Shown here piece by piece: positions 1 through 8,755 of a stretch of DNA of 64,000 nucleotides (its first letter is position 1; every line of letters starts with the position of its first letter). Source of the DNA: an uncultured Arenicella sp. (GTDB taxonomy: Bacteria > Pseudomonadota > Gammaproteobacteria > Arenicellales > Arenicellaceae); assembly GCA_947499305.1 (NCBI GenBank), contig CANMNN010000008.1, positions 62,001 to 126,000 on the forward strand. Reading direction: 5' to 3'. The notes below the pieces were generated by a model. It searched no databases and was not told the origin of the DNA. It was given only the letters and a program-made list of their open reading frames with translations. Position numbers and translations under genes: made by a program.

Positions 1-354
1 AGCTAAACCAACACCTGGACGCATAACTTCAAAGTTGTTAGTGATCTCACCATTCGCATCGCCAAGCATTGTGTATTTGATTTTGCCAATAGTGTCTGAA
101 GAGTCATGCCATGCTTTATGCGAGAAATGCGTATCTGTTGAAACTGAGAAAACTTCTACGCCACGAGAGGCTAGCTCTTCGTGGTGGTCTGCAAGGTCGC
201 CTAACTCAGTTGGGCATACAAACGTAAAGTCAGCAGGATAGAAGAAAAAGATTGCCCATTTTCCTTTGATGTCTTCGTTAGATACGTCTACGAATTCACC
301 ATCACGGAATCCAGTTGTTGCAAAGGGTTTAATTTCGGTGTTGATTAGGGCCAT
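1..354 (-). CDS. ahpC: Alkyl hydroperoxide reductase C, 2-Cys peroxiredoxin (N-terminal part; continues past window edge)
   Basis: Cytosolic thiol peroxidase that reduces hydrogen peroxide and organic hydroperoxides, normally recycled by AhpF or a thioredoxin system. The 118 codons visible run from the ATG at 354 to the window edge without a stop. The peroxidatic cysteine is residue 47 in the motif ADFTFVCPTEL. The thioredoxin-fold segment WAIFFFYP lies just before it. A good ribosome-binding site (GGAG) precedes the ATG. The gene is divergent from an oxyR-like regulator, the expected arrangement for a peroxide-inducible gene. The C-terminal half with the resolving cysteine is outside the window. 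Confidence 0.95.
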   Translation of the reverse strand, partial: MALINTEIKPFATTGFRDGEFVDVSNEDIKGKWAIFFFYPADFTFVCPTELGDLADHHEELASRGVEVFSVSTDTHFSHKAWHDSSDTIGKIKYTMLGDANGEITNNFEVMRPGVGLA

Positions 355-581
355 TGTGGTCTCCAGAAAAAATATTTAATTAATTAAAAAATGTATCGTT
401 GTCACCAGAAATGACTGGCTTCTTCGGATATGGGGATAATACTATGGCATGCGCTAAATTTAATAAAATTGATTGTATTGAACATGATGTTCTAAAATAC
501 TGATCACAAGCCGTGTAAGAATTGAGTTCGCAAAATATGATGAGGCTCAAAATGAATCCACCCCGAAACGAACGCAAACCA
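355..581. promoter_or_regulatory. Divergent ahpC/oxyR intergenic region
   Basis: AT-rich spacer between the divergent ahpC and oxyR genes. By analogy with other oxyR/ahpC pairs it should hold both promoters and an OxyR site. I could not point to a specific OxyR operator by eye, so this is a placement based on gene layout only. Confidence 0.45.
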
Positions 582-1493
582 ATGATTTCATTAAAACAAT
601 TAAGCTATGCACTGGCGGTTGAAAAACATTTGCACTTCAAACGTGCAGCCGAAGCCTGCTCCGTATCGCAATCGGCACTTAGCACAGCCCTAAATGAATT
701 GGAAAAGCAGCTAGGGTTTCAAATATTCGAACGAGACAATAAAAAGGTGCTGGTCACACCGATAGGACAACAAGTTTTAGAGAAAGCACAAAAGATCACA
801 TTACAGCTCGACGACCTCATAAAACTCGCCGATACACAGCGAAGCGAACTCAGCTACCCGATGTCTATAGGGATTATCCCAACTATTGCACCATTTCTCC
901 TACCAATTGTACTGCCAGCACTAACTGAGAAATACCCGCAACTTGAATTGAAGATAGTCGAAGAGCAGTCGCACGAATTAATTGATAAGGTTCGCCGTGG
1001 TGAGATCGATACGGCGATCTTGGCCTTGCCGTACAGCTGTGACGGCCTTCTCACCTTCGAATTTTGGCAAGAAGACTTTTACTGGATTACTCACAGCGAC
1101 GAAATGATATCAGGTTGCACTGAGATTACAGCGGACGAATTAGAACAGTCTAAGTTGATGTTGCTTCAAGACGGTCATTGCTTAAAAGATCAAGCCCTGT
1201 CAGCCTGTAATATGCCGAGCAACGCTCAGCACAGCGTTGGCGCCACCAGCTTGAATACACTGATCCAATTGGTTGCTGGTAAAATCGGCACAACCTTAGT
1301 ACCCGAGATGGCGTTAGAACAGTTAATCAAACACAACCCATTACTCAGTCAAGCAAGGCTGAGTGAACCAGGCCCGCATAGACGCATCGCATTTATCGTT
1401 AGACCCAATTATTCAGGGGTTAACAATATTGAACTTTTGATGAAACAATTCAAAGGATCATTGAAGACACATTATCAAGAGAAGAGCGACTGA
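582..1493 (+). CDS. oxyR: LysR-family peroxide sensor OxyR
   Basis: Hydrogen-peroxide-responsive transcriptional regulator. An N-terminal winged helix-turn-helix (about residues 1-60, with SQSALSTALNELEKQLG) is followed by a LysR substrate-binding domain. The redox pair is visible as GHCLKDQALSAC, with cysteines at residues 200 and 209 when counted from the ATG at 582; this closely matches Cys199 and Cys208 of E. coli OxyR. That match is why I prefer this start over upstream in-frame codons at 522 and 552, although no clear ribosome-binding site precedes it. Divergent from ahpC, its classic target. Length (303 residues) is normal for the family. Confidence 0.93.
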   Translation: MISLKQLSYALAVEKHLHFKRAAEACSVSQSALSTALNELEKQLGFQIFERDNKKVLVTPIGQQVLEKAQKITLQLDDLIKLADTQRSELSYPMSIGIIPTIAPFLLPIVLPALTEKYPQLELKIVEEQSHELIDKVRRGEIDTAILALPYSCDGLLTFEFWQEDFYWITHSDEMISGCTEITADELEQSKLMLLQDGHCLKDQALSACNMPSNAQHSVGATSLNTLIQLVAGKIGTTLVPEMALEQLIKHNPLLSQARLSEPGPHRRIAFIVRPNYSGVNNIELLMKQFKGSLKTHYQEKSD

Positions 1494-1881
1494 TTGTTTA
1501 AACATGGTTCTCGATCTGTTGAGCTTACCCTTGGCCTACGCTTTTCCCACAAATCAATACTACTGTGAGTTTACCTGAACGTTGATGCTTGATAGGGAAG
1601 CAGATAATCACAAAAACCGAAGCTAAGATTCTACTTTTTACGATGTTCACCCATCATCATTTACACCATCATGGGGTTTCCAACAACGAATCAAGACAAA
1701 ATCATGAAAGCATTTATTAGCCTTATCCACTATTTTTCAAATCAAGAACACGCGCAAACTAAGCCCGCGGTTTGTAATTTTTCCGATGATTATTATCAGG
1801 ATCAACGATGCCTTTAATAGACATTAAACGCGGAAATTTGGGGCAATTCGATCGAACTGCCCCAAAACAAAGTTCAACACC
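1494..1881. other. Intergenic region with a possible terminator
   Basis: 388 bases between convergent oxyR and the XRE gene. The only clear structure is the inverted repeat at 1837-1866, listed separately. A 37-codon open frame from an ATG at 1704 to a TAA at 1817 exists on the plus strand, but it has only a weak ribosome-binding site and no recognisable features, so I do not call it a gene. Confidence 0.5.
1837..1866 (-). terminator. Inverted repeat, probable terminator of the XRE gene
   Basis: GGGGCA and TGCCCC arms flank an inner TTCGATCGAA palindrome, giving a stem of about 12 pairs with one mismatch. It starts 16 bases after the stop codon of the minus-strand XRE gene. The U-tract is weak (only TTT flanking), so termination efficiency is uncertain. 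Confidence 0.5.
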
Positions 1882-2436
1882 TTAGAGCTTTCGCCCCAAT
1901 TTTTTCTCGGCCAGCTTGCGCTCCCAATTAGCGTTAAAAATATTGATTAACTCATAGGCGTTTAGGCCGTGTATAACGACGCCGACAGTCCAACCAAGTA
2001 AACCCCAAATCACGACACTATCATCAAAGCCTTTTACGAAAGCGATCATCGATGCGAACACCACGTAGAAGAATAGATGGTTGTAAAACTCTTTTATGCC
2101 GCGCGCGTATTCAATGGCGTTGTGCTCGTCGGTCTCTAGTTGCTCAGGGTTGGCGTATTTGTTTTCAGAACTATTATGCTGTTTCATATTTGCCTCATCT
2201 TTTTCAATTGATGCGACCTGTTGATCCACCAGCTCAGCTGCTTTATCAGAGCTTCCACTCAGTTGGTCGAAAGTCGCTAGTTGAACCTCAAAGGCGGCGG
2301 CTAATGATTTTTTAGATTCTAAGCTAGGTGCCTGGCCACGTTCTATTCGTTGAATAGTTCGTACATTTAACCCAGATATCTGAGCAAGTTGTTCTTGCGA
2401 CCAGCCCTTTTTAAGTCTTAGTTTTCGTAAAATCAT
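1882..2436 (-). CDS. XRE-family HTH regulator with C-terminal 2TM domain
   Basis: An N-terminal Cro/C1-type helix-turn-helix (residues about 1-60, containing GWSQEQLAQISGLNVRTIQR) is joined through a charged linker to a C-terminal segment with two hydrophobic helices (FFYVVFASMIAFV and a second from VVIWGLLGWTVGVVI). The latter resembles the small 2TM domain found after histidine kinases and XRE proteins. The protein is probably a membrane-tethered DNA-binding regulator. I start it at the ATG at 2436, which follows AAGGTAG and begins directly at the HTH. An upstream in-frame start at 2466 would only add ten residues. Target genes are unknown. Confidence 0.8.
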   Translation of the reverse strand: MILRKLRLKKGWSQEQLAQISGLNVRTIQRIERGQAPSLESKKSLAAAFEVQLATFDQLSGSSDKAAELVDQQVASIEKDEANMKQHNSSENKYANPEQLETDEHNAIEYARGIKEFYNHLFFYVVFASMIAFVKGFDDSVVIWGLLGWTVGVVIHGLNAYELINIFNANWERKLAEKKLGRKL

Positions 2437-2589
2437 TGTTAAACTACCTTCTTGGTTGTGAGCCAATATTGTTGAGCGACAGCGCTATTTATACCACGAC
2501 ATAGCCACGGCAACTAGCCGACTAATGCCCGACACGACAGCTAAACGTTTTTAATTTCAATAACTTAGAATTCGACCAATAATGAACGT

Positions 2590-3066
2590 TTAGCCATTTG
2601 GGTCTATAGACTCAGCATGCTGATAAAGACGATCAATCAGTTTGTCGAAGGTTTCACGCTCATTTTTGCTAAAACACTCCAATAACTGCTCTTCATATTC
2701 GTAAGAAACAGGGACCACTTGCTTGTAAATTTCCATACCAGTTTTCGTTAAGCTGAGATTTTGTCGGCGACGGTCTGTTTCATCTACTTCTCTCTCTACC
2801 AAGTGACGTGCCAACAACTTTTGCAGAGCTCGGCTGACAATCGACTTCTCTATTTGTATCTTTGCGGAAACTTCGTCGGCCGAAGCACCTGGGTACTCAC
2901 CAAGAACCGCCATGATTCGCCACTCAGTAATCGAGAGTGCAAACTTATCACGATACGTCTCAGCAATAATGCCGCTTATACGATTGGATAGAATCGACAG
3001 ACGATAGGGCAAGAAACGTTCAAGAGTCAGAATAGAAGGGTGTTTGCTAGTTGATCTTTTGCTCAT
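2590..3066 (-). CDS. MarR-family transcriptional regulator
   Basis: A 158-residue winged-helix protein of the MarR family. The DNA-binding part spans residues about 40-110, with [21 protein letters not shown] and a wing rich in basic residues ([13 protein letters not shown]). It is divergent from hpd by only 76 bases, and two palindromes lie between them. By analogy with HmgR/HpdR-type repressors it probably controls the tyrosine catabolic genes and itself; this is inference from position. The ATG at 3066 is chosen over 3084 because the start at 3084 begins with residues unlike the family. The effector (perhaps homogentisate or hydroxyphenylpyruvate) is not visible in sequence. Confidence 0.85.
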   Translation of the reverse strand: MSKRSTSKHPSILTLERFLPYRLSILSNRISGIIAETYRDKFALSITEWRIMAVLGEYPGASADEVSAKIQIEKSIVSRALQKLLARHLVEREVDETDRRRQNLSLTKTGMEIYKQVVPVSYEYEEQLLECFSKNERETFDKLIDRLYQHAESIDPNG

Positions 3067-3076
3067 ATTTGCATTT

Positions 3077-3113
3077 AGTTGCAATTACAACTATATTGGT
3101 TGCTATCACAACT
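3077..3113. promoter_or_regulatory. Two tandem operator-like palindromes between marR-type gene and hpd
   Basis: Two 16-bp imperfect palindromes with the same half-sites: AGTTGCAATTACAACT at 3077-3092 and GGTTGCTATCACAACT at 3098-3113. Each has GTTG and CAAC arms six bases apart. Their centres are 21 bp apart, two turns of the helix, so two dimers would sit on the same face. The location in the divergent promoter region makes binding by the adjacent MarR protein the simplest reading. Confidence 0.65.
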
Positions 3114-3142
3114 ATTCTAAGCTATTTACGGAAAAGTCTCTA

Positions 3143-4219
3143 ATGTCTGATTTATTTGAAAACCCGATGGGCCTATGCGGCTTTGAATTTATTGAATTCG
3201 CTTCTAATGAACCCGGTGTTCTGGAGCCTATTTTTGAGATGGCCGGCTTTACTAAAGTCGCCGTGCATCGCTCCAAAGATGTTCATCTTTATCGTCAGGG
3301 CGGTATTAACCTGCTTATCAATTACGAACCTGCAAGCAATGCCTACTACTTTGCACAAGAGCATGGCCCATCAGCTTGCGGCATGGCATTTCGCGTAAAA
3401 GATGCACAAAAAGCCTACGCGCGAGCGCTAGAACTTGGCGCTCAACCGGTTGATATTCCAGTAGGCCCAATGGAACTGCGTTTACCTGCTATTAAAGGTA
3501 TTGGTGGTGCTCCTTTATACTTAATAGATCGCTTTGAGCAAGGCTCGTCGATCTATGACATTGATTTCGAGTTTATCGAGGGCGTTGACCCAATGCCCGA
3601 AGGCTGTGGATTTAATGTCATCGACCACTTAACCCATAACGTGTATCGCGGCCGTATGCAGTATTGGGCCGACTTTTATGAGCGCTTGTTTAACTTTCGC
3701 GAGATCCGCTTTTTCGATATCAAAGGCGAGTACACCGGCCTAACATCGAAAGCACTCACTGCGCCGGACGGCTTAATTCGTATTCCATTGAATGAAGAAG
3801 CATCTAAAGAAACGGGGCAAATTGAAGAGTTCTTAATGGCCTACAACGGCGAAGGCATTCAGCATATTGCTTTTTCTTGCGACAACCTAATCGAATGTTG
3901 GGACAGGCTCAAAGTGCGTGGCATGCCATTTATGAGCGCACCACCTGACACTTACTATTCTATGCTTGAAGAACGATTACCGAATCATGGCGAATCAACT
4001 GAAGCATTACAGACACGTGGTATCTTGCTTGATGGTAACACTGAAGACGGCGAAGCAAGATTGCTGTTGCAGATTTTCTCTGACACCCTAATCGGCCCAG
4101 TGTTCTTCGAGTTTATCCAGCGCAAGAAAGACGATGGTTTTGGCGAAGGCAACTTTAAAGCATTGTTCGAATCTATCGAACGCGACCAAATCGAGCGTGG
4201 CGTAATTAACGCAAGCTAA
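3143..4219 (+). CDS. hpd: 4-hydroxyphenylpyruvate dioxygenase
   Basis: Converts 4-hydroxyphenylpyruvate to homogentisate in tyrosine breakdown; Fe(II)-dependent and cytosolic. The protein is 358 residues, normal for bacterial enzymes. The three iron ligands fall at His162 (in VIDHLTHN), His241 (IQHIAFSC) and Glu323 (VFFEFIQRK), matching the 161/240/322 pattern of the Pseudomonas enzyme. The C-terminal gate helix region [14 protein letters not shown] is intact. The open frame extends upstream to 3044, but the ATG at 3143 ([10 protein letters not shown]) is the family start, and the extension would overlap the operators and the divergent regulator. First gene of the aromatic operon; fahA follows after 30 bases. 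Confidence 0.97.
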   Translation: MSDLFENPMGLCGFEFIEFASNEPGVLEPIFEMAGFTKVAVHRSKDVHLYRQGGINLLINYEPASNAYYFAQEHGPSACGMAFRVKDAQKAYARALELGAQPVDIPVGPMELRLPAIKGIGGAPLYLIDRFEQGSSIYDIDFEFIEGVDPMPEGCGFNVIDHLTHNVYRGRMQYWADFYERLFNFREIRFFDIKGEYTGLTSKALTAPDGLIRIPLNEEASKETGQIEEFLMAYNGEGIQHIAFSCDNLIECWDRLKVRGMPFMSAPPDTYYSMLEERLPNHGESTEALQTRGILLDGNTEDGEARLLLQIFSDTLIGPVFFEFIQRKKDDGFGEGNFKALFESIERDQIERGVINAS

Positions 4220-4249
4220 ACGTAAGGCAAGCAAAAACTAGGTGCCCCC

Positions 4250-5569
4250 ATGATTGAATTAAACGAAACGCATCAACCTGAGCTCACAAGTTGGGTAGTC
4301 TCTGCGAACGACGAAAGCAGCGATTTTCCAATTCAAAATTTGCCGTTTGCAATTTTTAAACGTAAGGACACAGCTGAGAATTTTCGAGCCGGTGTGGCGA
4401 TTGGCGAGCATATCGTTGATCTTAAAGCCGCTCATAAAGCCGGTGTTTTCAGCATGGAGCTCACGCCCTTGCTAAAAACGCTTTATAAGCCACGTCTAAA
4501 TAAATTTATGAGTAAAGGCCGAGCCGCTTGGTCTGCTTTGCGCTTAGAATTATCGCGCGCTTTACGAAGTGGATCAGATGCCCAAGCCCAACTGGAGAGT
4601 TGCTTGGTGCCGCAGACTCATGCTGAATACAAGGTACCTGCCCGTATTGGCGATTATACCGACTTTTATACCTCGATTAATCATGCCACCAATGTAGGTA
4701 AATTATTTCGCCCCGACAATCCGCTGTTACCAAACTATCAATGGATACCCATTGGCTATCATGGCCGCAGCTCATCGATTGAAGTATCTGGCCATGGTTT
4801 TCATCGCCCACATGGCCAATTAAAAGCACCGGATGCTGACACCCCAAAACTCGCTCCATGTAAGCGCCTAGACTATGAACTTGAAGTGGGCATATACATC
4901 GGTAGTGGCAACAAACTAGGCCACGCTATTGACTTAGACCAGGCTGAAGATCATGTGTTTGGCCTATGCGTATTTAATGATTGGTCGGCACGCGACATTC
5001 AGGCTTGGGAGTACCAACCGCTTGGACCGTTTTTATCCAAGAGCTTTGCATCTACAGTCTCCCCCTGGATTGTTACCATGGAAGCGCTAGCTCCCTATCG
5101 CCAAGCATGGTCGCGCCCGAGTGACCACCCTCAACCTTTACCCTATTTGGAATCACATGATAACCGCAATGCTGGCGCAGTCGATATGCACTTAGAAGTA
5201 TTGCTACAAACCGCCAAGATGAAAGCCGATGGTGTTGCGGCCGAGCGTGTTGCTTTGAGTAACTTCAATCAATCGTATTGGACTATCTCACAGATGGTTG
5301 CACATCACTCTGTGAACGGCTGCAATTTAAAGCCTGGAGACTTCTTTGGCAGTGGCACTCAATCTGGCACGTCGCCTGATTCAGTTGGCGCCTTACTCGA
5401 AGCCACCGAAGGCGGTAAAAACCCAATTACTTTGAGCAACGGTGAAAAACGCACCTTTCTTGAAGATGGCGATACGGTTGTTCTTAATGGCTGGTGCGAT
5501 TCGGAAAACGCTCCGAGGATTGGCTTTGGTACAGCTGAAGCGACTGTGCTACCCGCGATCAACACTTAA
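4250..5569 (+). CDS. fahA: Fumarylacetoacetase
   Basis: Hydrolyses 4-fumarylacetoacetate to fumarate and acetoacetate, the last step of tyrosine degradation. The 439-residue length fits the full FAH family with an N-terminal SH3-like domain (residues about 20-130) and the C-terminal catalytic domain. Recognisable blocks include DYTDFYTSINHATNVGKLFR, PIGYHGRSSSI, the metal-binding region YELEVGIYIG, and NDWSARDIQAWEYQPLGPF. It sits between hpd and the VOC gene with short spacers (30 and 12 bases), consistent with one transcript. Confidence 0.96.
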   Translation: MIELNETHQPELTSWVVSANDESSDFPIQNLPFAIFKRKDTAENFRAGVAIGEHIVDLKAAHKAGVFSMELTPLLKTLYKPRLNKFMSKGRAAWSALRLELSRALRSGSDAQAQLESCLVPQTHAEYKVPARIGDYTDFYTSINHATNVGKLFRPDNPLLPNYQWIPIGYHGRSSSIEVSGHGFHRPHGQLKAPDADTPKLAPCKRLDYELEVGIYIGSGNKLGHAIDLDQAEDHVFGLCVFNDWSARDIQAWEYQPLGPFLSKSFASTVSPWIVTMEALAPYRQAWSRPSDHPQPLPYLESHDNRNAGAVDMHLEVLLQTAKMKADGVAAERVALSNFNQSYWTISQMVAHHSVNGCNLKPGDFFGSGTQSGTSPDSVGALLEATEGGKNPITLSNGEKRTFLEDGDTVVLNGWCDSENAPRIGFGTAEATVLPAINT

Positions 5570-5581
5570 GAGGGCTTAGCC

Positions 5582-6127
5582 ATGAAAGTAGAAGGTATTC
5601 ATCACGTAGCGTATCGATGCCACGACGCGAAAGAAACCGTGGAGTGGTACGTAAAAAACTTAAACATGAATTTCGTTCTGGCAATCGCCGAAGACCAAGT
5701 GCCATCGACCAAAGAACCTGACCCATACATGCATGTGTTTCTCGATGCCGGTCAAGACAACGTGTTGGCGTTTTTCGAATTACCAACAAAAGCGAAAATG
5801 GGACGCGACGAAAACACACCTGAATGGGTACAACATATCGCCTTCAAAGTTAAAGATATGGATACCTTGCTTGAATACAAAGCGCACCTTGAAGCAAACG
5901 ATGTAGAAGTACTTGGTATTACCGACCACTCGGTGTTTCACTCGATTTACTTCTTCGACCCAAATGGTCATCGGCTGGAATTAGCCGCACCTGATGAGGC
6001 CGAAAAAGCGAAATTAGACCGTCTTGATCAAGTGAAATGGCAAATGCTGGATGAGTGGTCTGAGACAAAGAGGGCGCCAAAGCATGCCGATTGGATGCAT
6101 AAAGGAGAGTTCGAGGCATTGGATTAG
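5582..6127 (+). CDS. VOC-superfamily (glyoxalase/extradiol-type) metalloprotein in the tyrosine operon
   Basis: A 181-residue vicinal oxygen chelate protein, exact activity unknown. Likely metal ligands are His8 (in GIHHVAYRC), His85 (WVQHIAFKV) and Glu133 (GHRLELAA), the usual His-His-Glu arrangement, each at the end of a beta-alpha-beta module. It begins 12 bases after the fahA stop and follows the only pathway step not otherwise encoded here, homogentisate ring cleavage. It could be an accessory enzyme, a detoxification enzyme, or conceivably a substitute ring-cleaving dioxygenase; sequence alone does not decide. The C-terminal tail of about 45 residues is charged and rich in Glu, Lys and Trp. 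Confidence 0.75.
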   Translation: MKVEGIHHVAYRCHDAKETVEWYVKNLNMNFVLAIAEDQVPSTKEPDPYMHVFLDAGQDNVLAFFELPTKAKMGRDENTPEWVQHIAFKVKDMDTLLEYKAHLEANDVEVLGITDHSVFHSIYFFDPNGHRLELAAPDEAEKAKLDRLDQVKWQMLDEWSETKRAPKHADWMHKGEFEALD

Positions 6128-6327
6128 AATGCGATTGATAAATAGTATCATTTTACTCTATAGCGATATCACACCCTATGCAGTTCACGCCAATTTGAAC
6201 GACGCGAACGATCACCAAGTGCGCCGCCCCCATTCATGAGGCCTTCCACGTAGCTCAGGGTGTCGATAAAAAAAGCATCAATAAAATATATTGCTACAAG
6301 GCCTACAAACAAATACAACGAGCCCCA

Positions 6328-6957
6328 ATGAGACTCCATACCTACTTTAGAAGCACCGCCGCTTACCGTATTCGTATCGCCCTGAACCTGAAAGCAATCG
6401 ACTGCGACCTTGTACCGCTTAATCTATTTAAAGGTGAGCAAAAACACATTGAATTCTTAAATCTTAACCCCGACGGCCTAATACCGGTGCTAGAACATGA
6501 TGGCAATGTTTTAACTCAATCGATGGCCATACTTGAGTATTTAGAAGAGGAGTATCCGAATATGCCTCTTCTACCCCAAGTGGCGACAGAAAGAGCTTTC
6601 GTTCGCGCGTTAGCACAAACCATCGTTAGTGACATCCATCCATTGAATAATCTTCGTGTGCAAAAATATTTGGTCGACCAGATGGAGGTAGATGAATCTA
6701 AAAAACTAGAATGGTATCGCCACTGGGTAAAGCAAGGTTTTGATGGTTTAGAGAAACGCTTAGAAAAAAGCTCAGGCGTGTTTTGTCATGGTGATTCGGT
6801 CACTCTGGCCGACGTTTGCTTGATACCTCAAGTATATAATGCGCATCGATTTGAATGTCCGATGGACACTTATACAAACATCAACCGCATTAATCAGCAC
6901 TGCTTAGAGTTAAACCCATTTGCTGATGCCGCGCCTCATACCCAACCGGACGCCTAA
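6328..6957 (+). CDS. maiA: Maleylacetoacetate isomerase (zeta-class glutathione transferase)
   Basis: Glutathione-dependent cis-trans isomerase that turns maleylacetoacetate into fumarylacetoacetate, the substrate of FahA. 209 residues. The zeta-class signature is at the start, YFRSTAAYRIRIALNLK, with the active-site serine in that motif. The thioredoxin-fold core LNPDGLIPVLEHDG and QSMAILEYLEEEYP follow, then the helical C-terminal domain with LADVCLIPQVYNAHRF. A 200-base gap separates it from the VOC gene, so it may have its own promoter. The hydroxylase gene follows after nine bases. Confidence 0.95.
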   Translation: MRLHTYFRSTAAYRIRIALNLKAIDCDLVPLNLFKGEQKHIEFLNLNPDGLIPVLEHDGNVLTQSMAILEYLEEEYPNMPLLPQVATERAFVRALAQTIVSDIHPLNNLRVQKYLVDQMEVDESKKLEWYRHWVKQGFDGLEKRLEKSSGVFCHGDSVTLADVCLIPQVYNAHRFECPMDTYTNINRINQHCLELNPFADAAPHTQPDA

Positions 6958-6966
6958 TTAAATACC

Positions 6967-8700
6967 GTGCAAAGCCAATACGACATTATTGAGAGCCTGC
7001 CTCTCCACTTACGCCCGTTTGTAGCAATTCAAGACTACCAAGCGTATACACCACGAGACCATGCCATCTGGCGATTCTTGATTCATCAATTAGCGTATAG
7101 CTTAACCTCAACTGCTCACCCAACGTACTTTGAAGGCCTAGAACGAACCGGTATTGGCTTTGAGGCCATTCCACGTATCGAAGATATAAACCAAAAGCTC
7201 AATGAACTTGGCTGGCGTGCGGTTGCGGTAGATGGCTTTCTACCACCAGCGGTGTTTATGGAATTTCAAGCGATCAAAGTGTTGGCAATTGCGGTAAACA
7301 TTCGCTCCTTTGAACACATGCTGTATACCCCCGCACCCGATATTATTCATGAGTCGGCTGGTCATGCACCATTTTTGATCGATATAGACTACGCCGAATT
7401 CTTACAACGCTTTGGCGAGTTAGGCATGAAAGCGATCGCCAACCAGCACGACATGAATCATTACGAAGCTGTGCGTGATTTATCGATCGTAAAAGAAGAC
7501 GTAAGTTCGAGTGACGAACAAATCAAGGCTGCTGAACAACGTGTTGAGAATATTCAAAACACCAAGGTCGATGCTTCAGAGGCAAACTTATTAGCGCGCT
7601 TGCATTGGTGGACCGTTGAATACGGATTAGTAGGCGAGACTGACGACTATAAAATTTATGGAGCAGGCTTACTCTCATCACTATCAGAAAGCCAAAGCTG
7701 CATGGATGATAACACCGTCGCCAAACAGCTACTGACTATCAACTCAATCAAAAGTGCTTACGATATTACGGCTCAACAACCACAGCTTTTTGTTACCCAA
7801 TCCTGTCGTCATTTGAGTCATGTTTTAGAAGAGTATGCCCAGCACATGTGCTGTAGCGCTGGTGGCTCTGCGTCGCTAATAAAAGCATGCGAGGCTGGCT
7901 CTATCAATACCTTAGTCATGAATTCAGGCTTGCAGATTTCAGGTAAAGTTAGCCGAGTAAGCTGCGACGCGGTCGGCAATGCAATCTATCTAAACACCGA
8001 AGGTGCAACCCAACTTGCGCTTGATGGCCAAGAGCTAGACGGTCATGGTATTGACTATCATTCTCAGGGCTTCGGCTCACCGATTGGCCGATTAATTGGC
8101 TTAGAGAGATGTTTATCCGCCTATAGCATTGATGAGCTAAAGCGCCATGGTATCGAAATTGGCAAGTTAGTTAAGCTACGCTTTTTATCTGGCATCACGG
8201 TAAGCGGTGAGCTCACCCAAGTGTTACGGCGCGAGCAGAAAAACATCTTGATGAGTTTTGCAAATTGCACCGTACATGATGTCGAAGGCCATGTTCTTTT
8301 TGACCCTAGCTGGGGTATGTTTGATATGGCAGTTGGCGATTCTATTCTCTCTGTTTTTGGTGGCTCGGCCGATCAAGTGATGTTCCCAATTTATCAGGCT
8401 GCGACCAATAGCGCACATGAGAAAGTAAGCTATAGCCCTGACCAACTTGAGAACTTTGCTTTGTATCGAGATATTCGCGAGTGTCGAGAGAATCGGCATA
8501 ATCCCAATGAATTGATTTCACGCCTTATTGCTCGAGACGATGTCGATTGGCTACTACTATTCGAGGCTTTAGAGCTCAGTGATGATTCTGCTCAAATTTC
8601 GGCTATCGTTAATAGCTTAAAATCAGAGAAGGGCGATGCTGGCGTATTAGTAAGGCAAGGCCTAGAGCGCCTGAATACTGAGGCTGGACACAGGTATTAA
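6967..8700 (+). CDS. phhA: Phenylalanine 4-monooxygenase, long form with C-terminal extension
   Basis: Pterin-dependent aromatic amino acid hydroxylase making tyrosine from phenylalanine, which would feed Hpd after transamination. The iron ligands are visible: His128 and His133 in HESAGHAPF, and Glu218 in WWTVEYGLVG. At 577 residues it is about twice the size of the classical Pseudomonas PhhA (about 260). The hydroxylase domain occupies roughly residues 1-310, and the remaining part (from about TLVMNSGLQISGKV) is an extra region seen in long bacterial homologues, whose role I do not know. The start is a GTG at 6967 without a good ribosome-binding site, nine bases after maiA, so translation may be coupled. 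No pterin dehydratase gene (phhB) is adjacent. Confidence 0.87.
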   Translation: MQSQYDIIESLPLHLRPFVAIQDYQAYTPRDHAIWRFLIHQLAYSLTSTAHPTYFEGLERTGIGFEAIPRIEDINQKLNELGWRAVAVDGFLPPAVFMEFQAIKVLAIAVNIRSFEHMLYTPAPDIIHESAGHAPFLIDIDYAEFLQRFGELGMKAIANQHDMNHYEAVRDLSIVKEDVSSSDEQIKAAEQRVENIQNTKVDASEANLLARLHWWTVEYGLVGETDDYKIYGAGLLSSLSESQSCMDDNTVAKQLLTINSIKSAYDITAQQPQLFVTQSCRHLSHVLEEYAQHMCCSAGGSASLIKACEAGSINTLVMNSGLQISGKVSRVSCDAVGNAIYLNTEGATQLALDGQELDGHGIDYHSQGFGSPIGRLIGLERCLSAYSIDELKRHGIEIGKLVKLRFLSGITVSGELTQVLRREQKNILMSFANCTVHDVEGHVLFDPSWGMFDMAVGDSILSVFGGSADQVMFPIYQAATNSAHEKVSYSPDQLENFALYRDIRECRENRHNPNELISRLIARDDVDWLLLFEALELSDDSAQISAIVNSLKSEKGDAGVLVRQGLERLNTEAGHRY

Positions 8701-8704
8701 TCAC

Positions 8705-8733
8705 AAAAAAGCCTGACCTTGGTCAGGCTTTTT
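8705..8733. terminator. Bidirectional terminator between phhA and ppa
   Basis: GCCTGACC and GGTCAGGC form a perfect 8-bp stem with a two-base loop. It is preceded by six A and followed by five T, so it can terminate both the convergent aromatic operon and ppa. Confidence 0.9.
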
Positions 8734-8755
8734 AGCGCTAGTTACCTAGTAGAGT

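Noticed and set aside
1704-1817. 37-codon open frame on the plus strand between oxyR and the XRE gene
   Set aside because: Weak ribosome-binding site, no signal or domain, and no supporting context.
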